Positions 23,031 through 23,572 of a stretch of DNA of 23,572 nucleotides are shown piece after piece. The position numbers and the translations under genes are program-made. Position 1 is the first letter of the stretch. Each line of letters starts with the position of its first letter. Origin of the DNA: JAAZMA01 sp964564325 (GTDB lineage: Bacteria; Bacillota; Clostridia; Tissierellales; Tepidimicrobiaceae). The stretch covers positions 1 through 23,572 of the forward strand of contig CAZMBD010000024.1 in NCBI GenBank assembly GCA_964564325.1, read 5' to 3'. The notes under the pieces were generated by a model, which made no database searches, was not told the DNA's origin, and worked only from the letters and a program-made list of their open reading frames with translations.

Positions 23031-23572
23031 TTATAAATCTCCATAAGCCTTAAAACCATAAAGAGAATTAGCAGACTTAATAGCATTTATAACAGCCTTT
23101 TCCATTACCCTAGCTGCCAAAAATCCTACCACATTAATATCAGCTTTAACTTTTCCTGTAGCCATGGTAAATATAGTATCTCCATCAAATATTGTATGAG
23201 CAGGTCTTATGGTTCTAGCATAGCCATTATGAGACATAGAAGCTAATTTGTTCGCCTCTGCTTTTGTAAATATACCATTAGTAGCTACCACGCCTATAGT
23301 AGTGTTCCCACTGAAAAGATTCTTCTTATTATCATAATTTTCTATTAGTACATTTTCTGTACCAATTAAAGTCCTTCCTTCTTCATCTAGTAAGCCGGCT
23401 AAAATTTCTCCAGTATCAGGATTTATTACATCACCTAAGCAATTTACAGCTACTATGGCCCCTACCTTTAAATCCCCAATTTGATAAGCATAAGAACCTA
23501 GTCCACCCTTCATGGCTCTCTCTACACCTAAAATTTTTCCCACTGTAGCACCTGTTCCTGCCCCTATATTGC
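23031..23572 (-). CDS. P1-family (DmpA-like) peptidase, C-terminal part
   Basis: The frame stays open to the right edge; the bases beyond the GTG at 23543 translate as NIGAGTGATVGK, a conserved segment of DmpA/BapA-type P1 peptidases, so the gene continues outside and that GTG is internal. The visible part, about 180 aa, has AMKGGLGSYAYQIGDLKVGA, VNCLGDVINPDTGEILAG and the probable autocleavage/nucleophile region NTTIGVVATNG, where a Thr would become the N-terminal nucleophile. FTKAEANKLASMSHNGYARTI and FDGDTIFTMATG follow. Such enzymes are self-processing aminopeptidases acting on D- or beta-amino acid peptides or short peptides (family knowledge). It is on the same strand as yhfZ and upstream by 106 bp, but yhfZ has its own promoter, and no terminator is visible between them. 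A functional link is possible but unproven. Confidence 0.85.
   Translation of the reverse strand, partial: NIGAGTGATVGKILGVERAMKGGLGSYAYQIGDLKVGAIVAVNCLGDVINPDTGEILAGLLDEEGRTLIGTENVLIENYDNKKNLFSGNTTIGVVATNGIFTKAEANKLASMSHNGYARTIRPAHTIFDGDTIFTMATGKVKADINVVGFLAARVMEKAVINAIKSANSLYGFKAYGDL

Noticed and set aside
23031..23543. P1 peptidase as a complete 170-aa protein starting at GTG 23543
   Set aside because: The bases upstream of that GTG continue in frame with a conserved family motif (NIGAGTGATVG), so the gene runs off the edge.

Overview
The window is AT-rich (roughly 30% GC by eye), with strong AGGAGG-type ribosome binding sites, sigma-A-like promoters and long runs of genes on one strand. 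Together with the gene families present (SLH-domain surface protein, pspA-ydjGHI operon, large MMPL/LxxG-repeat pair), this suggests an anaerobic low-GC Firmicute, probably Clostridia or Tissierellia. No rRNA, tRNA, CRISPR array, insertion sequence or prophage gene is visible. Only two genes lie on the plus strand (59-aa protein, chemotaxis receptor). A 100-N assembly gap lies at 4002-4101.

Region 1 (1-3.9 kb, minus strand): the start of a secreted solute-binding lipoprotein, preceded by a four-gene envelope-stress unit in the order pspA, ydjG-like, ydjH-like, ydjI-like. This is the gene content and order of the Bacillus subtilis pspA-ydjGHI locus. Stem-loops sit after pspA and after the ydjH homologue.

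Region 2 (3.9-9.1 kb, minus): a TetR-family repressor, an MMPL/RND-superfamily transporter and a secreted protein with many LxxG repeats, tightly linked. The promoter is very clear, with one palindromic operator over the -35 and another just after the -10. A 55-bp identical sequence on both sides of the N gap looks like an assembly-overlap artefact.

Region 3 (9.2-14.3 kb): a 59-aa unknown protein (+), a MurJ lipid II flippase (-), an SLH/PrcB-like secreted protein whose terminator is embedded in its own last codons (-), and a methyl-accepting chemotaxis protein (+). A palindromic repeat related to the one at the gap separates the first two.

Region 4 (14.3-23.0 kb, minus): the most interesting part, a complete relative of the E. 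coli yhf operon. In transcription order it encodes YhfZ (HTH regulator with ligand-binding-like domain), YhfY (PRD protein), YhfU (DUF2620), YhfT (membrane protein), an amidase-signature enzyme that is not in the E. coli operon as I remember it, Php/YhfV (phosphotriesterase homologue), YhfS (fold-I PLP enzyme), YhfX (fold-III PLP enzyme, alanine racemase-like) and YhfW (phosphopentomutase-like). It begins at a promoter carrying a perfect 22-bp palindrome and ends at a strong bidirectional terminator. A terminator-like hairpin that begins at the yhfT stop codon divides it into a regulator/transport half and an enzyme half. The genes look like uptake and breakdown of one unusual, probably amine- and phosphate-containing compound; to my knowledge the substrate is not established. 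A P1-family peptidase runs off the right edge.
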